A stretch of DNA of 64,000 nt from Hydractinia symbiolongicarpus (lineage: Eukaryota > Cnidaria > Hydrozoa > Anthoathecata > Hydractiniidae): NCBI RefSeq assembly GCF_029227915.1, contig NC_079888.1, positions 2,615,001 through 2,679,000 of the forward strand. The letters run 5' to 3'. The translations under genes were made by a program, and so were the position numbers. The notes under the pieces were generated by a model. The model was not told the DNA's origin. It searched no databases and saw nothing but the letters and a program-made list of their open reading frames with translations. Positions 13,380 through 24,400 of the stretch are shown one piece after another (position 1 is the stretch's first letter; the number at the start of each line of letters is the position of its first letter).

Positions 13380-13985
13380 GACAAAATAATAGATGTTATG
13401 CGTGGTAATAGTTGTGTATTAAAGTTTGCTGTCATTTTATGCCCCACGGTATGGATTTAATAGCAGTAACATCAAGGATTAAAGAAAGTGAGGTTGTCAT
13501 GGTAGGTGGCACCTTCAATAGTCATCTTGATAAGTCATCTAAAGGTTATAGAAATATGCAAGACGGCTATGTATATATATTGAATTGGGTAGAAAAAGTA
13601 ATAGATGTTATACATGGTAATAGTTGTACTAAGCTCATAAAGTGTTATAATGGTCAATAGAATTTTTGTGTCTGTTTATGCTCCACGAAATAGCAATAAC
13701 ATTAAGGTTAGGAGAAAGTGATCGACAATTGCACAATAGTCATGTTTATAAGTCATTTAAAGGTTATATATATGTTCATGGAGGCTATGTATTTGGGAGC
13801 AGGAAAAAGGAATGTGAGAGATTACTTGAGTTTGGAATGGCAACAGACATAAGGGCTTCCAACATGAATTAAGAAACAGAGAAGACTGATTACTTTCTGG
13901 TTAAAAGGTCAGACAAGAAGTTGCATGGGAAAGCTATATCTGGCTTGTAATATTGTCTTAGTAAAAAAACAGTATAGGCCTCGTT
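13380..13985 (+). pseudogene. RTE-type non-LTR retrotransposon endonuclease fragment with internal tandem duplication
   Basis: Reading across frames gives fragments typical of RTE endonucleases: a KVIDVIHGNSC stretch, SVYAP-like SVYAPRN near 13672, and near 13791 FGSRKKECERLLEFGMATD followed by NMN and a degenerate YFLVKRSDKK. An about 210-bp segment (13385-13575) is repeated downstream (13595-13795): both hold taatagatgttat, ggtaatagttgt, tttatgc(c/t)cca, gtcatctt/gtcatgtt, gataagtcat and ggctatgta. Multiple stops are present. It lies directly downstream of the CR1-like element. The 3' end of the same family type sits at 40.07-40.26 kb. Confidence 0.7.
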
Positions 13986-15100
13986 GGAAATTGTAGCAGA
14001 ACAATTTAGTGTAAGACTTCAGCAGTTGGTCCATAATAGTCACACCCTGACGATGTTTGTTTGTGACAAAAGTATTAGCTAGACACTGGCAGTCCTGATA
14101 GTAAAAACAGGGAGGTTGACCAATACTTAGAGAGGAAAAAAGTGGAAATTAGGTGATTGTGAAAATAGCAACTTAGAAACTAAACGTTGTATTGTATTCG
14201 TACAGCAGTGTGTTTAGAAAGAAAGACCAGGGCAATGAGGGTTTTAAGATAACAAAATAAATGAAGAGAACTGATCAAGATAGCAAATTTGTTACTTAAA
14301 GATAGCGAAACAAATGAAGATGACTAATCAACATGTTGTAAGAGAGAAGTGTATTTGTAACGTGGGAGGTATCTAGGCTAGCACAGAAGAGAAGAAGAAG
14401 CTAACTTGGAAGAGTCATTAGGTTGCTTAGCACTGACTTTTATTGGATTTAGAATAATTTACCTGCCAATGATGCAGTAGAGGGGCGAGCTATGCAGATC
14501 AACATCAGAATGTGTGATAAAGGCTATTAAGAATATAAACTTATTACAATGGATAGGGATGGTAGTAACTCAATTTTTTGCCAGACTTGCAAGCATTTGC
14601 ACGTAAGGATTGCAGTGTTATTTCAAAAAGGTTAAGAGTAAGTTGATGTATGCAAAAGTGAGATTGTAGACAGCAAATTTTTCCAGCTTTAATGATGTGC
14701 CTTTAAATTATAAGAAATAGTGAATAGATGAATGTAAAAAAATTAACACGTAACTTGAAATTCTTCATCTAGGCGTAGGGTTGTATGTTGGATAAGAAAT
14801 TTAATTCTCTTTCGTATGGTCCTGCATCTTCATATCTCAAAGGTCACGAGTTATGACTAATAGACACCATATTGGTATTTCGGCCTCCTTGAAACGCCAA
14901 CTGGCGTTAATCTTATTAAAAACAATGCTTTGTTTATTTAGTGTTTATCTTTTCTTCAGACAAAGTGTTATTAATATTTCAGAAGTACGTTCATACCATC
15001 TGAACACCTAAGTGAAAATTGATATCCATGGAAACCGTACGCACGGGTAAAAGTCTATTAGTAAATACACAAATAGGAACTGATTCAACCTCCACAGACC
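13986..15100. other. No gene recognised; probable decayed retrotransposon tail
   Basis: No open frame of note and no splice-consistent exon was found. Base composition around 14000-14700 (gagaagt, aaagaga) resembles the preceding RTE remnant and may be its degraded downstream part, but no motif can be read with confidence. Confidence 0.3.
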
Positions 15101-15103
15101 GTC

Positions 15104-15215
15104 GACATTGGAGGTAGAAGGAGGAAGAGGAGGGTAGGGGTGGAGAAGAAAGAAGGGGGCGATGGGATGGAGACGAAAGGGGAGGAAACGAGGGGGAGAA
15201 GGAAAAAGGGAGATA
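15104..15215. repeat. Polypurine (GGA-rich) tract
   Basis: About 110 bases are almost entirely purine on the plus strand, with repeated gga, gaagg and ggggg blocks, starting at ggaggtagaaggagg. The run has triplex and G-quadruplex potential. It does not look like an exon. Confidence 0.6.
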
Positions 15216-16137
15216 CAATCTTTTCTTATTTATATTCACTCTGAATATAATTTAGAATAAATAGCTGCATAAATATAACCCATGGATAAAAAGTTTATAT
15301 AAACTGTGTACTGGTCATATAATATATTTAATACATTTTTGGTATTATTGACGTGATTTTTTAAAGTGCATTAGGACAGTATAAACTTGCATCGTACGTC
15401 ATTAAAATATAGCTAATTTTTTTTCATAAGGATCCTAAGCCCTTATGTAAAACAATAAAAGGAAAAAGGAAAAACAATTTTTTTTGTAAAAAACAAATTA
15501 TTAATTAAGTTAATAAGTTTTATGTTGTCCATTAAAAAGGAAGGACAACAGTTTCTTTCATTTTAAAATACACGATTTTTTTATATAAACGACATGAGGT
15601 TTAAACTCTTCAAAAAACGATCTAGCTTGTAAGCAAAAAACCACATGAAGTGATAGAAAAAGAAAAAAAAAGATTTTTCTTACATAAAAAGTCCAAATTT
15701 TATTACAATGACAAATGTGATTAAAAGTTTGATGCCGATTGGTGCACCAGGCTGATTGAGCGGCCAACATGTAAATTGAGTCTACCACAGTAGATATTTG
15801 ATTAGTAAGTTAACGCAAAAAACAAGCAAGCAACAGGCGAGACTGTGAAATACAGAATACTTTAACAACATCACTGGAAATTTTGTCTTGGCGATGTAAC
15901 CACAACATGTATTCGTTTTGTTTTTAAGAAGCATTTTATCAAGCACGAGTTAAGAGACAATTCATGTCTGAGTTGTGTGCATATAAGTACTCTTCTTTCG
16001 TTACGTTTAAAAAAGTGAAGAATATCGACAATGGCACACAACGCTTGCAAACTACACAGGGTTAGTAAACACATCACATATTTCTTTGTACTCTTCCAAG
16101 CTATGTTTGCAATTATAAAGTGGCGAAAAATGATGTT
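15216..16137. other. Downstream region of the K2P channel gene
   Basis: This should include the 3' UTR of the minus-strand K+ channel that stops at 16138. There is no other recognisable gene. AT-rich, with poly-T near 15418 and 15479. An open frame at 16031-16342 on the plus strand is antisense to the channel exon. Confidence 0.35.
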
Positions 16138-18346
16138 TTATAAATCGTCTTCAGCTAAATCATCTTGTCGAGCCAACAATTTATTCTTGTTCTCGTCAGA
16201 AGCACGAAGTTGTCTGGCACTTTTCAACTTCATATTGTTTGCATTAGATAATATAGATATAACTATGGCGACAAGAAATATCATTCCAATTAAAATCCAA
16301 AAAAACATGAAAATCATTAGACCAGCACGCTTTCCATGGTGACCGCTTCTAATGACGTGCTCTTGTGTGTAGTCTCCAAGTCCGATCGTTGACATGGTGA
16401 TATAGCTATACCACAATGCATCACCGAATGAGAAGCCCTCAAAGTGCTGCAACATGGCTGCAGATGAGAAGGTGAAAATCAAAAACATGATAAGCAGTAT
16501 CGGCGTTAACATTCGCTTTGACGACGTGTGAATTTTGTTTTCGCTGTACTTGTTAAGTTTCGTCGGGTTTTGAGTTTGAGAAATTTTAATGACGTCTAGG
16601 ATGTGTTGGGACAGGATCCTTCCACCAGACAGCAGCATCATGAATGTAATAGGAATGCCTACACATGATATGAAGACGGCAAAGACCTTCCCACTAGTTG
16701 TAATAGGTGTCACGTGACCCCAACCTAAAAGTGAATCAATATCAACTTTGTATAAATATTTTTTTGCAACCAATAAAAAAGGCGTCACTAACTGAACTGT
16801 TTTGTAGAACTAAAAACCGTTGTTACAATCTCGTTTTCTTTTTCTTTTTTCTTCCTGTTTTGACAATATCGGATATGTTATAAATGATGTCCTGGAAACG
16901 AGGATGCCTAATAATCACATACACTAACGCGCAGCATTGTTTAGAACAAGCGATATAATAACTTTTTTTCTTTTTCATTTTTTGCTGTACAATTGTTCAT
17001 AATTAAAAAACGCCCGCGAAAAAACTACAAATCATGACAGATCATATTGTTGCATTTTTGCTTATTTTTGCCGTCCCTGTTTAGTAAAAGCTGCAAGAAA
17101 ACGGTGTGTTCTATGTTAAAAAAATCCAACATTTTGTGATGTGTTTTCTTATCAAAGTTAAAAAACAAAGTGTGTAAAAAAAGAAAATTACAAAAAAACT
17201 TTAGTTCAACATCAAACTCGTCTCCAGTGCCCAGACAAAAGGCGCTGGGGGCGACTTTTATTCACCATTTTTATTGATACACGATCTGTTATTTATTTAT
17301 TTATTAATATTGAAGTTAATAAAAATTTATTTTGTTTAATAATTTAACAATTATTTCTTATTCAACAATTCAAACAAAACAAGATATTGTTATAGTTGAG
17401 TTTCACAGTCAGTCAGTAGAATGTCTCAATCAGTAGAAGCTGTCACACCAACCAAGGTGCGAATATGTTTAGACGAGTGATGTCACATAATAGATGAGTT
17501 GCGAATGTTTACAAAGTTCCTCCGTACATGGGCGCGCACAACCTCGACCCTCGCACTCTTTGTCTCTTTTTTTGTAACGGGACGGCAAGAGCTTACTTTA
17601 GATACCCATAAATAAACTGTTGAAGTCAATATCTCACTACCCGCAGGGTTTCATTGAAAGTCTTCGATAATAGACCCTTTTGTTTTTGTCACACTTTGGT
17701 TCAGGGGCGGCGCTACTAAGGGGCTGGGGTTCAACCCCCCACTTTTTTGCTAAGTAATAATTTTTTATTTTTGGCCAATAACTGTTTTTATCACTGCATG
17801 AAAATTGATGTTGTACAACCAGAGAACTTGCAGGTTATCTCAGTAAATATAGCCGTTTTACGTGTTTTAAGACTCTTGTTTCGGCAACTCGCTTCGCTTT
17901 TTAATTGTCCCAAACTCTCAAAATCTCTAATTATGCCTAAGTTCCCCCACTTTGGAAATTGTAGCGCCGCCCCTGTGGTTATACAAGTAACCCTGATTAT
18001 GAGGTTGCTTTGGTGAAATAAACTTACCAATGGTGTAGAACAATGACAAGGTAAGTACCAACCCCTCTGAATACGTCATAGAGTGATCTGCAATGTGCGT
18101 AAAAACTTCTAAACGCTCAAACAATTTTAAAATTTCTTCGCGTGACACATTATGTGTGCTGCTGAAGTTTGAAATAATATCCGTTTTCGTAGGCTCGCTA
18201 CTCTGTGCGCCATCTCTGGTCTCGATAGCTTGAAATATACTTGCCGCGATGTTTAACGTCAGAAGAAATAAACAAATCTGCCAAGCAAATTTTATATACA
18301 ACGCCTTATACGAGTCCTTAGTAATTTTTATTCCCGCCATTATCAA
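16138..18346 (-). CDS. Two-pore-domain potassium channel (K2P/KCNK family)
   Basis: Two exons, 18346-18028 and 16724-16138, splice inside the first pore (ATTG|GT) to give about 301 residues, within the usual K2P range. Order: short N-terminus, M1 (FAWQICLFLLTLNIAASIF), extracellular loop with N-glycosylation sites (NFSS, NVS), P1 with filter TIGWG, M2 (VFAVFISCVGIPITFMML), a basic linker, M3 (LTPILLIMFLIFTFSS), P2 with ALWYSYITMSTIGLGDY, M4 (MIFMFFWILIGMIFLVAIV) and a short acidic tail ending DDL. K2P channels set the resting K+ leak as dimers in the plasma membrane. The P1 filter has Trp where Tyr or Phe is usual; P2 TIGLG is like TWIK-type channels. Start at 18346 or the second Met at 18340. 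Subfamily unassigned. Confidence 0.93.
17702..17975. mobile_element. hAT-like MITE in K2P intron, perfect 15-bp TIRs, 5-bp TSD
   Basis: Termini are perfect inverted repeats: caggggcggcgctac at 17702-17716 and its reverse complement at 17961-17975. Both sides are flanked by TGGTT (17697-17701 and 17976-17980), a 5-bp target duplication. CAGGGG-type ends are typical of hAT elements, some lineages of which make 5- or 6-bp duplications rather than 8-bp. The 274-bp interior is non-coding. It lies entirely within the single intron of the K+ channel gene. Confidence 0.8.
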
Positions 18347-18881
18347 AACTTTTCCAGCTACTTTCGTTTGTCGATGAGCTTATCTTGAATATTAATTATA
18401 TCTCATACCTTCTCCTAGTTAAACAAAATATATATTTAAATAAACATTGTTCGTTTCAAAAGGCTTCAACTGGCTGATCATGTCTTTTGTTTCTTCTTTG
18501 TTAGTAAAATGATTGATCTTCCCCGTAGAGACTATAAACAACAAAGATGTTTAAATAAATAATATAGTTTCAACACATATAAATTAGACAACTTCGATTC
18601 CAGTCTAAAACAATTTTAGATAACTTTTGCATGTTCGGTGACGCCAGGGGTGAAGGGAGGAGGCCCCCTTGTTTATATAAAAATTAAAATAATAAAGAGT
18701 TTCTATAAATTAAAACCAAAAAAAAATACCCAAAAGGAACCAATGTAAAGGTATTAAAGAGGGTCCGAAATCGAAAACTCTTATGGCGTCCAATCCAAAC
18801 ATAGTATCTCCGGCCCTGTTTCAGACTACAAACTAAGTATTTATTATTCAAGATTTTTTTTATATATATAAACTCAAAAAT
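18347..18881. other. Upstream region of the K2P channel; no gene seen
   Basis: Presumed promoter/5' UTR of the minus-strand channel. The sequence ccaggggtgaagggaggaggccccc near 18645 resembles the end of a CAGGGG-type DNA element, but no partner terminus was found. Confidence 0.3.
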
Positions 18882-18988
18882 TAACCTCGTCTCCGGGATT
18901 TTTGGCCACTTCGATTCATTTGATAGCGGTGGTAATGGCTGCTCTATAAAGACGACTCAGCGGCCACAAGACCCCGGGGACAAAGTTG
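18882..18988. mobile_element. Palindromic MITE, CAACCTCGT...ACGAGGTTG family, degenerate copy
   Basis: aacctcgtctccgggattt on the left and accccggggacaaagttg on the right are imperfect inverted ends of the same family seen at 19117, 47165, 51813, 52183 and 53787. The inner tggccac...gcggccac also pairs. No coding sequence. Confidence 0.6.
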
Positions 18989-19116
18989 CGCAAAAATCAT
19001 CGTTAGAAACGTTAGAAACTCGAGTTGAAAACCTTAAGCGAAAATCAACCTTACGCAATATTCAATATGTACTTGGATTTGAAAAATCCAAGTTCTTGTT
19101 GGATAAGAAAAGTGAA

Positions 19117-19191
19117 CAACCTCGTTCCCATGGCATTTAGCGGTCCCTAATAACGGCTCAGGGGCCATAAAAAACTCTGGAGACGAGGTTG
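19117..19191. mobile_element. Palindromic MITE, CAACCTCGT family
   Basis: A 75-bp copy with ends caacctcgttccca and tctggagacgaggttg. A further related half (gatcccagggcttttctc, then aaaagccctgggattgaggttg) brackets 19292-19392. Flanks show no clear target duplication. Confidence 0.6.
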
Positions 19192-19683
19192 GAAGAAAAC
19201 GGTTACTCTTTGAACACATTTTTGAAACATATATTTTAAAGATGTCATATATTGTCAAATTATATTGATTTTGCCGACCTCCTTCTCCAAACCGATCCCA
19301 GGGCTTTTCTCTCTCTTTGATAATATAGGAACAGCGAGTTCTCGCTGTCACTTTATATCAAAAAGAGAAAAAAAGCCCTGGGATTGAGGTTGCTCCTTCC
19401 AAGGACTCTTTTTCTTTTTCTGCCAACTCGTTACAAAAAGAGTCGTGTAGGCGGGTTTGACCTGGATTTTTTATGAGCAACCCCATATTTGAAGTCAGAC
19501 CTTAGGTTGCTAAAGGGGAAAAAATTTTTGCTTATAGTTGCTGACATGATTGTTCAACACCTAATTTTTTACTGCCTTGTGTCTTAATCGTCAGTAAAAC
19601 CTCCGAAACACACTAAAGTGTTGTTTAAACAGTGATATGTGTTGTTTCTGACACGATCTTTGTTAGTCCTACACGAAATGAGC

Positions 19684-19970
19684 CCACTGGTAGCCTTGTG
19701 GTAGAACGTTCAGTACGTCCTTTCAGTACGGGAGGTCTTGGGTTCAAATTTCGGCCGAGTCATGACAGAGACTATAAAAGTGGTAATCTATCCTTTCTGC
19801 TTAGCGCTCAGCATGAGAATAGGATTTATATCTTAGGCGGTTGTCTAATTGAGCGATTGTTGTCCTTTCACGACTTTTATAGCGTAAATGGGAGCTTTAA
19901 ATGTGGTAGGACCTCCTTCTTCGCAGGACCCTCGTTCGTAGCAGTACCAATAGGAACTGAGCAACCATTT
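19684..19970 (+). mobile_element. tRNA-derived SINE, copy 1
   Basis: Starts cactggtagccttgtggtagaacg, a tRNA A-box region (TAGCCTTGTGG). This is followed 45 bp later by a B-box (gggttcaaattt, 19739-19750). The roughly 210-bp tRNA-unrelated body includes tttctgcttagcgctcagca and gggagctttaaatg and ends near ccaataggaactgag. A second copy, on the opposite strand at 41595-41873, shares the whole layout. A real tRNA is excluded because no acceptor stem closes. Confidence 0.8.
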
Positions 19971-20399
19971 TTATTTTTCGAATTTTTTTTTTGACATTCT
20001 TTTATTAAAAGATGCACTAATTGAAAACCTCTACTCTGATCAGTCAGTTGGTTTCTATGAGAATATGATTATACATATCTGAAAACAACAACAACAACAA
20101 AAAGAATTTCTACTTGACATAGTTATATACACAATGACTACCTAACTTACGCCCATAGATTATCAGGAATTATAAACGCCTTAACTTTAGGAACGCTAAA
20201 ACGTTTTAGGCTGAATCATACATAAAAACCCTCATGCTAAATGCTCATTGAGTGGTAAGCTTTTGATTTAGTCTCGACCTCCTCTTTTAAGTAATTACCC
20301 GCAGCATTGACATCTAGCAACAATTTCTAAAATTAATTATTTTTATCATTAAGAGTGGAGATATATTATATTATACTAGTAGATAAAGTTCGTGGAGAA
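19971..20399. other. Non-coding interval
   Basis: Only T runs and an (aac)n microsatellite near 20084-20100 were seen. No gene or splice-consistent exon. Confidence 0.3.
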
Positions 20400-20850
20400 G
20401 TCCCCTTAGGCAAAAGGTCAATAAAAAGAAAGTTATTTATAAATGTTTTGCTGACGTCAGCATCGCAGTGAAGATAAAAAAATTCGCGAAATTTGTTTAT
20501 TCTTTGTCTGTAATGTGTAGAGGTTAAAACGCTGTGGTCAATGGTTAAAATAATGTACAGGATCATATGTTCGCGACGAACGCCTAAGGAGAAATCAGGG
20601 GTTAAAAATTTTGCTGACGTCAGCAAAGACCCGCGAAAACACACAAAACTATTTTTTAGAAATATATATATACCTGTTACCTTTATCGTATAGGTCTTAA
20701 AATGCTGATCAAGAAAATGTATAGGATCATGTACTTTTGACAAACCGTCACGGACATATGATTTTTGATGACGTCATCTACCAGTCCATTCCGAAACGGA
20801 TTCCGGGATCCAGGTTTGGGAAATTTTCCCAAACTGGTCCCAGGTGGTCC
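20400..20850. repeat. Diverged tandem repeat with TGACGTCA motifs and terminal hairpin
   Basis: Two units of about 170-185 bp share ttttgctgacgtcagca (20446 and 20605), a following cgcgaaa block, a taaaacg/taaaatg block and aatgtacaggatcat / aatgtataggatcat (20552, 20718). A third CRE-like palindrome, atgacgtcat, lies at 20768-20777. The array is closed by a 10-bp hairpin, gtttgggaaa/tttcccaaac, at 20814-20834. The open reading frame across it is not a gene. Confidence 0.6.
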
Positions 20851-21422
20851 CTAGTTACCCACGCGATGAAAAATCATTGACGTATATCTAATATATAATA
20901 TATTATCGTGACGTCACCATTTAAAAAAAAAATTGTCGAAAGGGCGATTTTTGAAATTGGCGTAATTAGGACCGGCGTAAATTGGGTCAGTGGTCAAATT
21001 TGGGCTGGCCTTATAAGGGTAGATAAAATAATAGAGGATTTACGGTACTTTATGGAGAAAAACCCTAGATAGGTTATATCAGTACAAAGTAATATGGTAT
21101 AAAGACAAATTCTGCTAGACATAACTTTTTATTATTATCATTATTATTATTATTAAATAGAAAAAACAAAATTTAAAAGTCACAAACGACGACACAGAAA
21201 GCATTCACATGCACATTGATTGTAATAACTAGTAACAACATTGACAAAATTGTGAAGCAGCCAAAATCAAACCGTCGTGTCATCTCCATTAAAAAAACAA
21301 TACTGCTTTAGCAAAGACAAAAAATTGTAATAAACGCATATTTCTGTATTAAAAACCTCTTCTCAAACCCAATGTTAGTAAAGAGTCCAGCCTGTTATCT
21401 CAATCTCGAACTGTCGATTACT
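20851..21422. other. 3' side of the PAN/fibrinogen-like gene; no other gene
   Basis: Presumed 3' UTR and downstream sequence of the minus-strand gene ending at 21423. Contains a (tta/att)n microsatellite at 21130-21156. Nothing else recognised. Confidence 0.3.
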
Positions 21423-24400
21423 TTATTTTTTCCTTAACTTTAAAATGATGTTGGTAAAATATTTAGTAGTGTTATCTGAGGTCAAATGTTTCCAATATCC
21501 CGAAAAAAAGCTCCCATTATTAGGATACCAACCACCAGCCTTGGATGTTTTTGCAGCGTGACGTTTCGGTCCATGGTCGTACGTACTAAATTGCACACCG
21601 TTTGCAGATGAGAACTCGTCTTGAATATTACCTAAAATGAAAGTAATAATTAAGTAATAACTGTAGCCCAATTTAGAACACCTTTAGCCCTATTTAGAAC
21701 ACATTAACGGATAAGGATTTTTAACCCAATTTCCCGATTTTGAGGCGGTTCATCACCAAAAAACCGGAACACCTAGGGGTAATTTCTCACCTGCCATTTA
21801 GTGAGTAAAAATCGACTCCAAATCTGTTACTGCGCGTAGCCGAATAATAAAAGACTCTGATTGGCTGACAGAAATTTTCGCCGTATTAAATTAGAATCCA
21901 TGCTACCTTTAAACAGAAGAAATTTTTGGTGTGGATGAGCATTTACGTGACAAACGTAAATGCTCATCGTTAATGCTTGTAATTACGTAGAATTACGTTT
22001 AAAAGACGTCGAAAGATACGGAAAGCGAATGTTTGTATGTTTTTTGCCAAATGTTTACAAAACCTTTCTGCATTATTTTCTTGAATAAAAAACTACTTTC
22101 AGTGCACGGCGATGACACACGCAAAAAAATTGTAAAGCTATCCGTCTAAAAACGAAATGCGTGCCGTTCACTTGAGAACATATTGAAGTTATTTATGCTT
22201 GATTTTTCTTGTGGTTTTAATTTTTTTACACTAGTCGGTGCTGTAGATAAATCCACGAGGTTCGCTCGTCCTTTACTTACCGCATTTCGTGTGTTTCGCT
22301 ACTGCGGTTACAATTTGCGCGATAGGCATACGGAACTGGTATTGTAATATAGATTTTCTGACAATTTTACTAATTTATTTGAAGCGCTCGGGCTCTTTGT
22401 CTTTTTCCTGACAATCTCGGCCGTTCGAGATTGTCAGATAGAGAAAAACAGTCCTGGGAACGAGGTTGAGCATTTCCCTATTTACTCTTACGAGAACACA
22501 GCACCAGATAACGGAATTCACCAAAACTATTTTTTTTCATGTACGGCGTCATTTTCAAAAACATCTAATAGAATAATAATAAATAATCATTTATTTGAAG
22601 CGCTCCGGCTTTTCTGACAATCTCGGCCGTCCGAGATTGTCAGAAAGAGAAGCTGCCACCCTTGTCCCCGGGTTTTTTTCCCCATCTCCTTTTATATAAA
22701 AAAAAATGCTAAAAGCCCTAGGGTGTTTAAGCTGCCACAAGACAGAAAAAGAAGGTGTAAATGCGTGCATAAAATGTAAACAACCATTTCCCCTCCCCTT
22801 CCCCTTTCTCCCGCACTCTCGATAACCCTTCCTTGTATACAGACATACTCATCAGCATAACTTTAACCGATTGTATATATTATATATATATATTTAGTAT
22901 TGAAAGATTTAATACCTCCTAAGTATGGCCTAAATCCACTGACTGTTAACCTGTAAAGATCTGTTTCGTTTCCAAGACTGAATTGCGCATAAAATACTTG
23001 AAATTCTTCTTCTGGTCCGGACATGTGTGCGTACAGCTCACACGCGTACCTAGTCGTTAGTTTGTGGACTAACTCGTTACCAACGTAAAAAGAATTACCA
23101 CCAAATCCATTTTTGTATTCCATCCAATTTCGGGAAAATCGTTCTCCTCTTAACATATGCAAAATAACGAGCGAACCTAAAGAAAAAGACAGCTTACGCT
23201 TTTATTGAGAAAAGGGATAACCTAAATATAGATGTATTGAATAACATTGGTTTGGCAAATTCACTCAAAAAACACATATAGTACTTACCAGGAAGCTGGC
23301 TTGTATAGCATACATGGCAAAACGGTGTTGGAATAGCAGCCTCGCGGATAATCCAGGGATCAGTTCTATTTGTGGGACAAAACTCTGGGAGAGTCAATTC
23401 GGATTTGTTTTGACAGCTGTATGATGACATAGAATCATCAGGAACGCACTTTTCAGATTCTTCACACAAATCGTATATCTGCACGCAGGGGTTCTAGTGA
23501 AAAAAAATTGAAATAAAAAAAGTTATTTTTCAATATTTAGTCACTTAGTCATCTAGAAATTTAGTCATTTTGTCATCTAGAAATATTTCGTTTTTATATG
23601 TTCATAGAAAAATATATAACGTCCTCTTTGAGGACTAAAACCAATCCAATACATGATATCAAAAATGTATATTCTCAAAATTAGAAATTTTAACCATAGA
23701 AACTACATTTACTGTGACGCTGAATATCTTTATTTGTTGTTAAAAACCACAGGATGAAATATCACATAATATATGATTGTTGTTGTCAAGCAGTCGGCCA
23801 AATTCGTTTATTATCGCCACTGATTTTATGGGACACTAGTCGGTAGCCCGCGAAAAAATCCACGGGTCGCCCCCTTCTTTTTATACCTCATTGCGTGCGT
23901 CTCAGTAGTTGTACTATTTTGCGTGACGAATAGACAGACGTATACAGATATTATTAAAGAGACTAGTCAGTTACCCGTGGAAAAATCCACAGGGTCGCCC
24001 GTCCTTTATATTACGCATTTCTTGTTTCCGTATTACGGCTATTATTAACGAGATTCAAGGAAAATTGTACAATTTTCTTAATCATCGCTAACTTTAACTG
24101 TCTAGTGTTTATGTTTACTGGCTTTTGCAATTTTCAAAGAATATTTGCGTTTTAAAAAATATACTTGTTACCTTTCATCTTAGACGTGTTTTCCCAAAAA
24201 AAAAATTTACTAAGTTATTTAATTTCGCGATTTTGTGGTTAAGTTTCTAGCGCATATCTGTATAGAAACTTTAAAATTTTGGCGGTTTTCTTAATAAATT
24301 ATTCGTACATTGGCATCTACAATTATGATTGGTTTTGAGTTAACAATTAAAGTATTCTCTGGTTGGTTAATTTCTGAATAAACAGTTTGTTTTAAGAAAA

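Noticed and set aside
19684-19760. tRNA gene suggested by A and B boxes
   Set aside because: No closing acceptor stem or anticodon arm; a second copy shows it is a SINE.
20366-20743. 125-codon minus-strand open frame
   Set aside because: It spans a diverged tandem repeat with TGACGTCA motifs and has no domain.
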